From assembly GCF_003182355.1 (NCBI RefSeq), contig NZ_QGTW01000003.1:186001-250000 (forward strand): 64,000 nt of DNA. The letters are read 5' to 3'. Below, one piece after another: positions 54,745 through 64,000 of this stretch. The notes under the pieces were generated by a model. It was given only the letters and a program-made list of their open reading frames with translations. It searched no databases and was not told the DNA's origin. Position numbers and translations under genes: made by a program. Numbering within the stretch: position 1 is the first letter of the stretch; each line of letters opens with the position of its first letter. This DNA comes from Cytobacillus oceanisediminis (lineage in GTDB: Bacteria > Bacillota > Bacilli > Bacillales > Cytobacillaceae).

Positions 54745-54773
54745 ATAATAAATTATGAACAGAAAAATTTCAA
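54745..54773 (-). promoter_or_regulatory. hbs promoter 1 (sigma-A type)
   Basis: Minus strand: TTGAAA (54773-54768), 17-bp spacer and TATTAT (54750-54745), about 120 bp before the hbs start. Confidence 0.65.
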
Positions 54774-54839
54774 TCCATAAATTATCTAAAATCCTTTGAT
54801 AATAAGGGTTTCGGCCGCCACAACGGTAATTCTGTTAAA

Positions 54840-54868
54840 AGATTATCACAATCATTTACTCTTATCAA
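54840..54868 (-). promoter_or_regulatory. hbs promoter 2 (weaker, upstream)
   Basis: Minus strand: TTGATA (54868-54863), 17-bp spacer and TAATCT (54845-54840), about 215 bp before the hbs start. Confidence 0.45.
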
Positions 54869-55022
54869 GAATATTTCATGATTTAATGGGAATCTTTTCT
54901 TCTTTGCAACATATTTGTAATAAGTTGACCTATTTTTCTTACCCTAAAGGCGCTCTAATAAACATAAAAAAGGAATTTTAATAGCTAAATCCTGAAATCA
55001 GTGATAACTTTTCCATCCATGA

Positions 55023-55094
55023 TGTCTGTTAAACTTGAATGAGGATTTACGATCTAACCAGCAAGGCACTTCAAAAATGCACTTTAACATATTC
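55023..55094. repeat. Interspersed palindromic element, copy 4 (remnant ends)
   Basis: TCTGTTAAACTTG at the left (TGTTAAA 55027-55033) and inverted GTTAAAG at the right (TTTAACA 55083-55089). The inner GTTGAT signatures are degraded and the interior is unrelated. It is recognisable only by comparison with copies 1-3. Confidence 0.5.
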
Positions 55095-55098
55095 TAAA

Positions 55099-55125
55099 AA
55101 TAAAAAAAGACTCCAAAAGGAGCCT
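55099..55125 (-). terminator. Terminator of spoIVA
   Basis: GGCTCC-TTTT-GGAGTC imperfect stem followed by T7 on the minus strand. Confidence 0.8.
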
Positions 55126-55129
55126 TCAT

Positions 55130-56608
55130 TTAAAGGATTATCGCTATTAATCCGCCAGAGCCTTCGTTAATGATTCTTTCCAGAGTTTCTTTAAGCTTAT
55201 ACCTTGCATTCTCAGGCATTAGTGAAAGCTTTGCCTGAATTCCTTCCCTCACAATAGAGCTTAAGCTTCGACCAAAGATATCAGAGTTCCAGATGGATAG
55301 TGGATCATCTTCAAAATCCTGCATCAGATAACGGACAAGTTCTTCGCTTTGCTTCTCTGTACCGATAATCGGCGAAAACTCGGATTCAACATCAACTTTA
55401 ATCATATGGATAGACGGTGCTACTGCTTTTAAACGCACTCCGAAGCGTGACCCATGGCGTGTGATTTCCGGTTCATCAAGGCTCATATCAGCCAGGGATG
55501 GAGCGGCAATTCCATAGCCTGTTTGCTTCACCATTCTTAAAGCATCGGAGATTTGGTCATATTCTGCTTTAGCATGGGCAAATTCCTGCATCAGTTCAAG
55601 CAGATGGTCTTTTCCGCGGATTTCCACACCGACAATTTCTTTTAGTACTTCATCATAAAGATCATCCGGGGCGTACAAGTCTATTTCTGCTACACCCTGC
55701 CCCATTTCAATGCCAGCAAGTCCGGCACGGTCAATAAACTCAAAGTCGCTAAATTGATGGACTACACGGTCTACATCTCTAAGCCTCTTAATGTCTTTAA
55801 CAGTTTCTTTTACTGCTTCCTGATAGCTTTCACGAAGCCAATGATCTTCACGCAGCACCATCACCCAGCTTGGAAGGTTTACATTGACTTCAAGCACCGG
55901 GAATTCATATAGAGCTTCACGCATTACATTCATAACATCCGTTTCCCTCATGCCTTCTACACTCATGGCAAGTACAGGAATATCATACTTCTCAGAAAGC
56001 TCATTTCTAAGCGCATCTGTATTCGGATGGTGAGGCTGTACGCTATTTATAATCATGATGAAAGGCTTACCGACTTCCTTCAGTTCATCAATAACCCTTG
56101 CTTCCGCCTCCAGATAATTGGCACGCGGAATCTCGCCAATCGTTCCATCTGTCGTAATCACGACGCCGATAGTTGAGTGCTCCTGAATAACTTTTCTCGT
56201 ACCTATCTCTGCAGCTTCATGGAAAGGGATCGGCTCTTCATACCAAGGTGTATTGATCATTCTTGGGCCATTTTCATCTTCATATCCCTTAGCTCCAGGG
56301 ACTGTATAGCCTACACAGTCAACCAGTCTTATGTTTACATCCAGACCTTCTGCCACATGGACCGTAGCAGCCTGGTTAGGCACGAATTTCGGTTCTGTGG
56401 TCATAATCGTTTTGCCGGCAGCACTTTGCGGAAGTTCATCCTGAGTGCGAGCACGTTCTGCTTCATTGTCCATATTCGGCAATACAACAAGCTCCATAAA
56501 TTTCTTTATAAATGTGGATTTGCCGGTGCGAACTGCACCAACTACTCCAAAATATATATCGCCGCCAGTTCTTTCGGCAATATCTTTAAAAATATCAACC
56601 TTTTCCAA
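55130..56608 (-). CDS. spoIVA: Stage IV sporulation protein A, coat morphogenetic ATPase
   Basis: A 492-residue ATPase that polymerises on the forespore surface to form the coat basement layer. Walker A is GAVRTGKST (24-32), and the N-terminal GTPase-like domain has the run IRLVDCVGYTVPGAKG. The end RIINEGSGGLIAIIL is the conserved tail. The start is TTG 56608 with GGAGGGGATC just upstream. Similarity to B. subtilis SpoIVA is near-continuous. A sigma-E-type promoter lies upstream, as expected for mother-cell expression. Confidence 0.98.
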   Translation of the reverse strand: MEKVDIFKDIAERTGGDIYFGVVGAVRTGKSTFIKKFMELVVLPNMDNEAERARTQDELPQSAAGKTIMTTEPKFVPNQAATVHVAEGLDVNIRLVDCVGYTVPGAKGYEDENGPRMINTPWYEEPIPFHEAAEIGTRKVIQEHSTIGVVITTDGTIGEIPRANYLEAEARVIDELKEVGKPFIMIINSVQPHHPNTDALRNELSEKYDIPVLAMSVEGMRETDVMNVMREALYEFPVLEVNVNLPSWVMVLREDHWLRESYQEAVKETVKDIKRLRDVDRVVHQFSDFEFIDRAGLAGIEMGQGVAEIDLYAPDDLYDEVLKEIVGVEIRGKDHLLELMQEFAHAKAEYDQISDALRMVKQTGYGIAAPSLADMSLDEPEITRHGSRFGVRLKAVAPSIHMIKVDVESEFSPIIGTEKQSEELVRYLMQDFEDDPLSIWNSDIFGRSLSSIVREGIQAKLSLMPENARYKLKETLERIINEGSGGLIAIIL

Positions 56609-56676
56609 GTGATCCCCTCCCGAATCATAGAGTTAGTGGGATAATATTATCCTATCTATTATGTTTGGACATTATA

Positions 56677-56706
56677 TGTGTATGATGTTGTCCTACATTG
56701 TTATGA
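56677..56706 (-). promoter_or_regulatory. Candidate sigma-E promoter of spoIVA
   Basis: Minus strand: TCATAAC (56706-56700), 15-bp spacer and CATACACA (56684-56677), against the sigma-E consensus KMATATT / CATACAMT. A perfect 14-bp palindrome GGATAATATTATCC (56639-56652) lies between it and the gene. Confidence 0.55.
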
Positions 56707-56916
56707 CAGTTTTTTTAAAATTTTTACCCCCTTGTCAGGAAAGTTCAGCACACCCGCCGGCCGCCGAAGAAGTTCTCCAGGCCATCCTGCGTGGAATGGA
56801 CAGCTGGCCGATCCCAAATTTCCCTTTCTAGAATTTAATAACTCCCTTTACGGCTTTATTTCTTTTTCTTTATGCTATTGGTCAGGTTGAAGAGTGTCTT
56901 TATGAAAAATAATAAT

Positions 56917-56961
56917 AAAAAAAAACCCTTCTCCTACAATATATTTTGCAGAAGAAAGGTT
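56917..56961 (-). terminator. Terminator of yphE-yphF
   Basis: CCTTTCTTCTGCAA pairs with TTGTAGGAGAAGG (minor mismatches) around a 6-base loop, then T9 on the minus strand. Confidence 0.8.
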
Positions 56962-56965
56962 ATGA

Positions 56966-57679
56966 CTATTTCACCAAAAAGATTGGTTCACTTGTTTCAT
57001 CATCTATTGTATATGGTAAAGAGTAGGAGGGAACAAAAGCAGAATCTTCAACTAGTATATCCCTGATATCTTCTCCAGGCTTATACTTGTTTTCCTTTTC
57101 CTTCAGCGCCTGATAGAGATCAATCCGGTAATCAACATATACATCGGCATTGCCGGTTACAACAAACGGAAGGTTTTGGCCGCTATAAGGGCTAAGTGCT
57201 TTTGGATCTTCTTTAAATCCTATTTTTTTAAAATCCATTGTAAAAACATTATCAGCAATTTGTTCTTTGTAAGGCGGGAAACCATGTGCTTTAATCCTCA
57301 GATTAATGTCCCTGATCGTTTCTGCGATTCTCAAATCGAATATCTTTACTTTCGGTTCCGTTTCTGCATCAACTATCACATATTGGAATACGCCACCAGA
57401 CTCAAATGCATTTCCAGGAGGCTCAGCCATATATTGAGGCGCAATCTTTTTAAAGTCAATCGGATACTTTTGATAAATTGGGGTTGTCTGATCCTTTGTC
57501 TTGATCGGAAGAAGGCCGTCATTATCTTCTCTGTACTGATCTACAGCCGATTGGACAGACTGCAATTGGTCCTTATAGGCTATCTGATTTTGGGATAGCT
57601 TCTCTTTAGGATACATACAGCCAGTCAGGACCATCCCTGTAAGCAAAAGTAGCAAGAATGTGTTACATGCTTTTCTCAT
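56966..57679 (-). CDS. yphF: YphF family lipoprotein
   Basis: A 237-residue exported lipoprotein. The signal peptide ends in the lipobox LTGC, so the mature protein begins at Cys21 and is anchored on the outer face of the membrane. The rest is soluble, with the runs DQYREDNDGLLPIKTKDQTT and VTGNADVYVDYRIDLYQALK. Size and place beside yphE and spoIVA match B. subtilis YphF. Function unknown; the neighbourhood suggests sporulation but this is not shown. Confidence 0.85.
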   Translation of the reverse strand: MRKACNTFLLLLLTGMVLTGCMYPKEKLSQNQIAYKDQLQSVQSAVDQYREDNDGLLPIKTKDQTTPIYQKYPIDFKKIAPQYMAEPPGNAFESGGVFQYVIVDAETEPKVKIFDLRIAETIRDINLRIKAHGFPPYKEQIADNVFTMDFKKIGFKEDPKALSPYSGQNLPFVVTGNADVYVDYRIDLYQALKEKENKYKPGEDIRDILVEDSAFVPSYSLPYTIDDETSEPIFLVK

Positions 57680-57704
57680 CTAATCAACCCTTTATGTAAT
57701 ATAG

Positions 57705-57908
57705 CTAGCTGCTTGTCGGGCCGCTGAACACGACAAGCACAATAATAATTCCGCTTATGATCATCAAAATATAAGCAATAATTGCCGTAATAAGCTTCAA
57801 TATCCCAGCTTTCAGTTTAAAGCGGCTAAGATAAATCAGAATTATAGATAAAAACATAAACCCCATTGAAGCCAGTGATATCCACATTTTCATTAAAGCC
57901 GGTGACAT
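57705..57908 (-). CDS. yphE: YphE family (DUF2768) small membrane protein
   Basis: A 67-residue protein with two membrane helices (about 9-28 and 37-62) joined by a short basic loop (SRFKLKAG). It lies 25 bp upstream of yphF with RBS AAAGGGAG before ATG 57908. The position and two-helix layout match B. subtilis YphE (DUF2768). No function is known to me. Confidence 0.78.
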   Translation of the reverse strand: MSPALMKMWISLASMGFMFLSIILIYLSRFKLKAGILKLITAIIAYILMIISGIIIVLVVFSGPTSS

Positions 57909-57991
57909 TTAATCAACTCCCTTTTCCGAAAAGTATTATAACATACCAATGGGAAAAATCTAAAAGCTTTTCCTCATCAAAGTTTCAGGCA

Positions 57992-58033
57992 TAAAAAAAC
58001 TGAGGTAAAGAAGGGGCAATTCTTTACCTCAGC
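57992..58033 (-). terminator. Terminator of gpsA
   Basis: CTGAGGTAAAGAA and TTCTTTACCTCAG form a perfect 13-bp stem, followed by T7 on the minus strand. Confidence 0.9.
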
Positions 58034-58141
58034 CAGTTGACTAAATAACCCAACACCCTGTTCATTTCACTAGTTTGCTTCGTTGCATTGTATGCAGGAA
58101 CCTGCCAACTCGCATCATCTAATGCCTATATTTTTCAATTA

Positions 58142-59212
58142 TTAAAGATTTTCCTGATTTTTGTTTCCTCTTTGATCCTCCAGGACATTTGCAAGGTCTT
58201 CCATTTCGTGTGTTTTTCCTCGTCCCATCAAAAGATCAACTGCATCCTTGGCATTAACATTATTAAATAAGACATCATAAAGAACATTTGTAATTGGCAT
58301 TTTTACATCATACTTTTTAGCAAGCTGATGGGCTGCTTTCGTAGTTCTTACCCCTTCTACAACCATGCCCATATTATCAAGTACTTCGTGAAGGTTATGC
58401 CCTTTTCCAAGAAGATTGCCGGCTCTCCAATTGCGCGAATGGACTGATGTACATGTAACGATCAAGTCGCCTATACCAGCCAATCCGGAGAAGGTAAGCG
58501 GACTGGCCCCCATCTTCATTCCAAGACGGGCAATCTCTGCAAGCCCTCTAGTAATTAGGGCAGCCTTTGCATTATCGCCATACCCCAAACCATCTGTTAT
58601 TCCTGCAGCAAGTGCAATAATGTTTTTAAGGGCACCGCCAATTTCCACTCCTATGATATCCGGGTTCGTATACACTCTAAAATTGTTATTAATAAACAAG
58701 TCCTGAATTTTCTCAGCAGCTTTCATATTTTTTGAAGAAACTGTAACAGTAGTCGGATGCCGCAGGCTTACTTCTTCAGCATGGCTTGGACCTGAAAGCA
58801 CTACAACACTATCCAAAAGGTTTTCGGGCATTTCTTCCTCAATCATTTCTGAAATCCGCAATAGTGAGTCTGGCTCAATTCCCTTGCTGACATGAACAAT
58901 TATGATAGGCTCTGTCCTGATTTCCCTAATTTTGCCGAGAACTTCCCGAATTGCCTTTGTTGGTACAGCCAATATCATGATTTCTGTTCCGGATAAAGCC
59001 TCTTCAAGTGACGAATATCCTCTGATCTCTTCCGGCAGATGAATTTCTGATAAGTATTTTTTATTGGTATGCTGCGTATTTATTTCTTCAATTTGCTCGG
59101 GATTATGGCCCCAAAGCCTAACATCATGCCCATTATCGGCCAGGACCATAGCCAAAGCTGTTCCCCAGCTGCCCGCTCCTACAACTGCAACACTTTCTCT
59201 TTTCCGCTCCAT
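58142..59212 (-). CDS. gpsA: Glycerol-3-phosphate dehydrogenase, NAD(P)+
   Basis: A 356-residue enzyme making sn-glycerol-3-phosphate for phospholipids. The Rossmann motif is [20 protein letters not shown], the catalytic lysine region is [20 protein letters not shown] and [14 protein letters not shown] follows. ATG 59212 fits the family start; the in-frame extension to 59272 is rejected. It follows der by about 140 bp, as in B. subtilis. Confidence 0.95.
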   Translation of the reverse strand: MERKRESVAVVGAGSWGTALAMVLADNGHDVRLWGHNPEQIEEINTQHTNKKYLSEIHLPEEIRGYSSLEEALSGTEIMILAVPTKAIREVLGKIREIRTEPIIIVHVSKGIEPDSLLRISEMIEEEMPENLLDSVVVLSGPSHAEEVSLRHPTTVTVSSKNMKAAEKIQDLFINNNFRVYTNPDIIGVEIGGALKNIIALAAGITDGLGYGDNAKAALITRGLAEIARLGMKMGASPLTFSGLAGIGDLIVTCTSVHSRNWRAGNLLGKGHNLHEVLDNMGMVVEGVRTTKAAHQLAKKYDVKMPITNVLYDVLFNNVNAKDAVDLLMGRGKTHEMEDLANVLEDQRGNKNQENL

Positions 59213-59354
59213 TTGATCACTGCCTTTTAATTTATTTGGATGTTTCAAAACACCATCCGGCTCAGTCAGCAATACGAAGTATGATCATATAAAAGGTACC
59301 GATATACTCCTAATGTTATGCTTTCTGTTTAAACAAAGACATCTGTCCTTCGTG

Positions 59355-60665
59355 CTATTTTCTTTCCCTTGCAAATATCTTAATAGGTGTGCCTTCAAAA
59401 CCAAAAGCATCTCTTATCCTGTTTTCAAGAAAACGTTCATATGAAAAATGAAGAAGCTCGGGATCATTTACAAATACTACAAAGGTTGGCGGCTTCACCG
59501 CCACCTGTGTAGTGTAATAAATTCTCAGTCGCCTTCCCTTATCTGTAGGTGTCGGATTCATCGCTACAGCATCCATGATCACATCATTCAGCACGCTTGT
59601 CTCTACACGCAGTGCATGATTTTCACTCGCTGTGTTAATCATTGGGATAAGCGTATGGATCCGCTTCTTCGTTTTTGCAGAAAGGAAAACAATAGGTGCA
59701 TAGTCGAGGAATTGAAAATGATCTCGAATATTTTGTTCAAAAGCTTTCATTGTTTTTTCATCTTTTTCGACAGCATCCCATTTGTTTACTACGATAACAA
59801 CTGCTCTTCCTGCTTCGTGCGCATACCCGGCAATACGCTTATCCTGTTCAATAATGCCTTCTTCTCCATCAATGACTACCAGAACGACATCTGAACGCTC
59901 AATTGCCCGCAATGCCCGTAGAACACTGTATTTTTCTGTTGTTTCATAAACTTTTCCTTTTTTCCGCATTCCGGCAGTATCAATAATGACATATTCCTGT
60001 CCGTCAACCTTCAGCTGGGAGTCAATTGCATCCCTTGTGGTTCCTGCGATGTTGCTGACAATAACACGTTCTTCCCCAAGGATGGCATTTACCAAAGACG
60101 ATTTTCCGACATTTGGACGGCCGATTAATGAAAACTTAATTACTTCTTCACCATATTCACCCTGTCCGTGTTTCGGAAAGTGTTTGGCTGCTTCATCCAG
60201 CAAGTCCCCCAGCCCTAGTCCGTGCGATCCTGAAATAGGGAATGGTTCCCCAAATCCGAGAGCATAAAAATCATAAATCAGATCTCTCATTTCCGGATTA
60301 TCAATTTTATTTACGCCCAGCACAACAGGTTTTTTGGCTTTATATAAAATTTTTGCGACTTCTTCGTCTGCAGATGTAACTCCTTCTCTTCCATTTACAA
60401 GAAAAATAATCACATCTGCTTCATCTATGGCAATCTCAGCCTGAAGCCGGATTTGTTCCAGGAATGGCTCATCACCAATATCGATTCCACCTGTGTCGAT
60501 AATATTAAAATCATGTGTCAGCCATTCTGCCGAACTATAAATCCGATCCCTTGTTACTCCAGGAATATCTTCGACAATCGATATCCGTTCTCCTACAATT
60601 CTGTTAAATATCGTTGATTTTCCAACGTTTGGACGCCCGACAATAGCCACAACCGGTTTTGCCAT
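59355..60665 (-). CDS. der: Ribosome-associated GTPase Der (EngA)
   Basis: A 436-residue GTPase with two tandem G domains and a C-terminal KH-like domain, needed for 50S ribosome assembly. G1 motifs are [11 protein letters not shown] and [12 protein letters not shown]3 motifs are DTGGI and DTAGM; G4 motifs are NKID and NKWD. ATG 60665 gives the normal start [15 protein letters not shown] and matches the usual 436-residue length. Confidence 0.97.
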   Translation of the reverse strand: MAKPVVAIVGRPNVGKSTIFNRIVGERISIVEDIPGVTRDRIYSSAEWLTHDFNIIDTGGIDIGDEPFLEQIRLQAEIAIDEADVIIFLVNGREGVTSADEEVAKILYKAKKPVVLGVNKIDNPEMRDLIYDFYALGFGEPFPISGSHGLGLGDLLDEAAKHFPKHGQGEYGEEVIKFSLIGRPNVGKSSLVNAILGEERVIVSNIAGTTRDAIDSQLKVDGQEYVIIDTAGMRKKGKVYETTEKYSVLRALRAIERSDVVLVVIDGEEGIIEQDKRIAGYAHEAGRAVVIVVNKWDAVEKDEKTMKAFEQNIRDHFQFLDYAPIVFLSAKTKKRIHTLIPMINTASENHALRVETSVLNDVIMDAVAMNPTPTDKGRRLRIYYTTQVAVKPPTFVVFVNDPELLHFSYERFLENRIRDAFGFEGTPIKIFARERK

Positions 60666-60817
60666 GAACATCACCCTTTCAATTCTTTATTCTTAATATG
60701 CTTCAACATCCCATTTTTGTTCTAGAAATGTCTATTCCTTTTTTAAGCAAGAAGATGGCTGTCCTTAATTTAGATGTAACTTTCAAAAACCATACCATCT
60801 ATACCGCTATACATTTA

Positions 60818-60848
60818 TAAAATAAACCCTTCTCAAAGGTAGAAGGGT
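60818..60848 (-). terminator. Terminator of the yphA-yphB cluster
   Basis: ACCCTTCT-ACCTTTG-AGAAGGGT stem followed by TTATTTTAT on the minus strand. Confidence 0.7.
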
Positions 60849-60908
60849 CTAACTTAGATATTTTAACAAAGAGAAACCTTCCTAGCAATGAAAAACTTGG
60901 AAACACCT

Positions 60909-61094
60909 TCAATGCTTAACAATAACGTATAATTCTTCTGTTAAAGCGTGGGCAATTCCATCAAGTATGGCTTCAAGATTGGCTGCTATAATCTCCATTT
61001 CTTTTTTATCTTCACAATGAAAAACTGCCGCTCCTGAAGGTGCTTTGGAAGGATTTGTTGTAATAACAGCAAGTATGTATTTTTCAAGTACCAT
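60909..61094 (-). CDS. Small partner of the YIEGIA-type sporulation protein
   Basis: A 61-residue alpha/beta protein starting MVLEKYILAVITTNPSKAPS. It lies 5 bp after the YIEGIA-family gene and matches the small protein that databases call the capping complex subunit for YIEGIA. No membrane segment is present. The tight spacing and conserved pairing suggest a complex with the upstream membrane protein; the role in spore formation is inferred from that partner. Confidence 0.72.
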   Translation of the reverse strand: MVLEKYILAVITTNPSKAPSGAAVFHCEDKKEMEIIAANLEAILDGIAHALTEELYVIVKH

Positions 61095-61099
61095 TTGCC

Positions 61100-61987
61100 T
61101 TAACTTCCTTTCCCATTCGTATGCCTTTCAGACGGCATCCTTATTGCGTTCTCAAGGGTTGGAACCGCTCCGATAATTTTTAAAGCTTTATCGATATCCT
61201 TTTCCTGCGGCAATACAAAAACCCCTACCCGCCCATCATCGAGGTCTCTTTTCGCCAGTGGCACAAGAGCCGGTGTTCCCGAGTCACGATAAACGCCCAA
61301 AGCGGTTGAAACATCATGCAAAATGGCCTGTCTTTGCCCGAGATTAGCTATGGTTGACCTGGCATTAAAGTTTTTGGGCTTTAAAATGAAGCCCATCCCA
61401 TATCTAAGTACCTCCTCCTGTCTTTCTGGGAGTCCAATATTCATTATATAAATGTTATCCACATACAAACCTGCACCATCAAAACGAGGCTCAACATATT
61501 CCACATCAACAATATCCTTCAGCCTTCCCCCTGACATAAGCAATTTCGAAATAACAACGGCTATTATAGCTGCCGCAAGTCCGCCCAAAATATTGAAAAG
61601 CAGATAACCAAGCGTACATATTAAGGATGTGAAGATAACAAGATAATTTCTGCTTTCAAAAGCAATTGCTATGCCTTCTATATACGGTTTCCCTCTTGAT
61701 ACCAATTCATAGCTGTCCAGTTCAGTCAATGTATTTCTTTCCATATTTCTTACTTCCCTGAATTGAGAGGCTGCAAGCGTCAGAAAAGTTACAGCGGTAA
61801 ATTGTTCTTCCATTATGGAAGGAATTGCAACAGTGCCTAATCCAGCTGCAATAAATCCCAATGCAACGTGTATGATTTTCCCATGCAAATAGGTAGGATA
61901 TTGCCGGTAATCTGTTCTAAGCATATAAACACGAGTCAAGGTACCTACTGCAAGTCCAAAAAGTATTGGGTATGTATATTCACTCAT
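61100..61987 (-). CDS. yphB: YIEGIA family sporulation membrane protein (YphB-like)
   Basis: A 295-residue membrane protein with about four N-terminal helices and a C-terminal cytosolic domain of about 140 residues. The name-giving motif YIEGIA is at GKPYIEGIAIAFES. The domain includes LKDIVDVEYVEPRFDGAGLY and the run ARSTIANLGQRQAILHDVST. It matches the position of B. subtilis yphB (SeaA, linked to spore envelope assembly). ATG 61987 overlaps the yphA stop by 8 bp; an extension to 62101 is rejected. Confidence 0.82.
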   Translation of the reverse strand: MSEYTYPILFGLAVGTLTRVYMLRTDYRQYPTYLHGKIIHVALGFIAAGLGTVAIPSIMEEQFTAVTFLTLAASQFREVRNMERNTLTELDSYELVSRGKPYIEGIAIAFESRNYLVIFTSLICTLGYLLFNILGGLAAAIIAVVISKLLMSGGRLKDIVDVEYVEPRFDGAGLYVDNIYIMNIGLPERQEEVLRYGMGFILKPKNFNARSTIANLGQRQAILHDVSTALGVYRDSGTPALVPLAKRDLDDGRVGVFVLPQEKDIDKALKIIGAVPTLENAIRMPSERHTNGKGS

Positions 61988-62591
61988 GATAATTTTGCTT
62001 CTCCCTTTCAAAATGTTTGAAGTTCGTTTCAAAATAAGAAGCGGTCCATTGCATTGCACTCCAAGCAGCCACAATTGAAGCCGAGAGGGCCATAATATCA
62101 AAGAAGGCCAAAGAACCGATTATATAAGGAAAGGAATATTGCTCAAGAATAAGAGCATACAAAACCTCCCCCTGAATTCCCCCAAGCAGTATTAAAGGCA
62201 AGCGAAGCACTCTTTTTTTCTGCAGGAGGACAGCCATATAAACCAGCAGAAAGGCCAGCATCCACTTCCGTGAAAATATTACCCATACAGGATCAAACAG
62301 TTCAAATAAATGAAAGCTCACATATGCCATCATCATGATAAAAGCGCAAAAAAGAAAATAAGCCCTTTTTAATCTTTCCAGCCTGCTCGCTAATATGTAT
62401 ACAGTCCCCATTAAATAAACTCCTGCCGTGCTTGTTTCCACATTAAAAACTTTAAAAGTATAGGGTGATAAAATGATTAATAGCAGAAGCCAGGCCGAAA
62501 ATTTGGCCCTATCCTTATTTTTTCGGTCTAGAAAGAAAGTCGCCATAATCCAAAATATCCATGAAACCCAATAAAAAATTATCCCTTCCAT
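61980..62591 (-). CDS. yphA: YphA family membrane protein
   Basis: A 203-residue integral membrane protein with six or seven helices (for example YWVSWIFWIMATFFL, WLLLLIILSPYTF). Length and position upstream of yphB match B. subtilis YphA. ATG 62591 follows ATAGGAGGAAG; the in-frame extension to 62672 lacks a ribosome binding site. First gene of yphA-yphB and the small YIEGIA partner. Function unknown. Confidence 0.82.
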   Translation of the reverse strand: MEGIIFYWVSWIFWIMATFFLDRKNKDRAKFSAWLLLLIILSPYTFKVFNVETSTAGVYLMGTVYILASRLERLKRAYFLFCAFIMMMAYVSFHLFELFDPVWVIFSRKWMLAFLLVYMAVLLQKKRVLRLPLILLGGIQGEVLYALILEQYSFPYIIGSLAFFDIMALSASIVAAWSAMQWTASYFETNFKHFEREKQNYHE

Positions 62592-62741
62592 CCTCTTCCT
62601 CCTATCATTTCCATTATGGCTTTTTGATATGTACTTTAACCCTGCCAGTTCAAAAGGTTTAATGGAATGCAATGATAATGCCTTTGCTCTGTATAAATCT
62701 TTAAAGCTGACTTCATCTTAAGAAGAGGGAGGTGTGTAATT

Positions 62742-62885
62742 ATGGGCAAAGACCGCCAGGAGAGGAAATTGAAAGAAAGCAGAAGAGTGGAATCAGATCG
62801 CGATCAGGCGCTTCATTACCCGGGAGCTTCCAAACTGCAGAGTCCCGAAGAAGCAAGATCCTTAAATGATTCAAAATACAGTTAA
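62742..62885 (+). CDS. ypzI: YpzI family small basic protein
   Basis: A 47-residue, highly charged protein, MGKDRQERKLKESRRVESDR at the N-terminus and SLNDSKYS at the end. GGGAGGTG precedes ATG 62742. It resembles B. subtilis YpzI in length, the MGKDRQE start and the RVESDRDQ-LHY run. It is divergent from yphA and convergent with fni. The composition is like that of small spore proteins; the role is unknown. Confidence 0.8.
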   Translation: MGKDRQERKLKESRRVESDRDQALHYPGASKLQSPEEARSLNDSKYS

Positions 62886-62905
62886 GATATATCCTTAGAC
62901 AACAA

Positions 62906-62930
62906 AAAGCTCTCGTCTTTGACGAGAGCT

Positions 62931-62932
<2 letters not shown>
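62906..62932 (+). terminator. Bidirectional terminator between ypzI and fni
   Basis: AAAGCTCTCGTC-TTT-GACGAGAGCTTT, a perfect 12-bp stem; the fni stop codon (62931-62933) begins inside it. Confidence 0.8.
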
Positions 62933-63995
<1,063 letters not shown>

Positions 63996-64000
63996 TTATC

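Noticed and set aside
56740..56810. GC-rich patch upstream of spoIVA as a small gene
   Set aside because: Only a 13-codon frame is present and it lacks a ribosome binding site; origin unclear.

Overview
The window is a chromosomal segment of a low-GC, endospore-forming Bacillaceae bacterium. Gene order follows the Bacillus subtilis stretch from fni through spoIVA, hbs, mtr, hep/men, ndk, the aro supraoperon, qcr, bsh, pan, asnS, dnaD and nth to ponA-recU and yprA, read right to left. Spore genes (spoIVA, sspM, yphA/yphB, ypjB), bacillithiol synthesis (bshA, bshB1), TRAP (mtrB) and menaquinone-linked respiration fit this placement. Intergenic repeat families suggest a relative of the Cytobacillus/Mesobacillus group, but the genus is inference. 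Most genes lie on the minus strand, so the replication fork probably travels from high to low coordinates.

Layout. 1-6 kb: the 5' part of mrfA/yprA with a LexA-box-like site, then an accessory island holding a Crp/Fnr regulator, an Hsp20 chaperone, an OppB-type permease and an OppC-type permease fused in one frame to an M1-like metallopeptidase. 6-13 kb: yppG-F-E-D, sspM, yppC, recU and ponA. 13-19 kb: ypoC-nth-dnaD, asnS and aspB-ypmB-ypmA. 19-26 kb: a degenerate ComEC-like metallo-beta-lactamase-fold protein, dinG and panB-panC-panD with a structured leader. 26-32 kb: a tight operon ypjD-dapB-mgsA-bshB1-bshA-cca-birA. 32-41 kb: a YitT-family protein, a YugP-like peptidase, ypjB, ypjA, qcrA-B-C, ypiF, ypiB, ypiA and a probably inactive amidohydrolase-like protein. 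41-50 kb: aroA, tyrA, hisC, aroH, aroB, aroC, cheR and ndk; the trp operon that sits between aroH and hisC in B. subtilis is missing and an interspersed repeat is there instead. 50-64 kb: hepT-menG-hepS, mtrB, folE, hbs, spoIVA, yphF-yphE, gpsA, der, a YIEGIA-type sporulation cluster, ypzI and fni.

Functional links. aroC, aroB, aroA and aroH make chorismate and prephenate, which tyrA and hisC take toward tyrosine. hepS, hepT and menG make menaquinone, which the qcr complex uses; fni supplies isoprenoid precursors. bshA and bshB1 catalyse the first two steps of bacillithiol synthesis. pan, birA and fol genes cover vitamin and cofactor metabolism.

No rRNA, tRNA, CRISPR array, prophage or complete insertion sequence was seen. 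The non-coding space carries several repeat families. The best defined is a palindromic element with terminal signature TGTTAAA-N7-GTTGAT, present as four copies in different states of decay. The strongest candidate for an undescribed system is the permease pair in which one subunit carries its own predicted extracellular peptidase.
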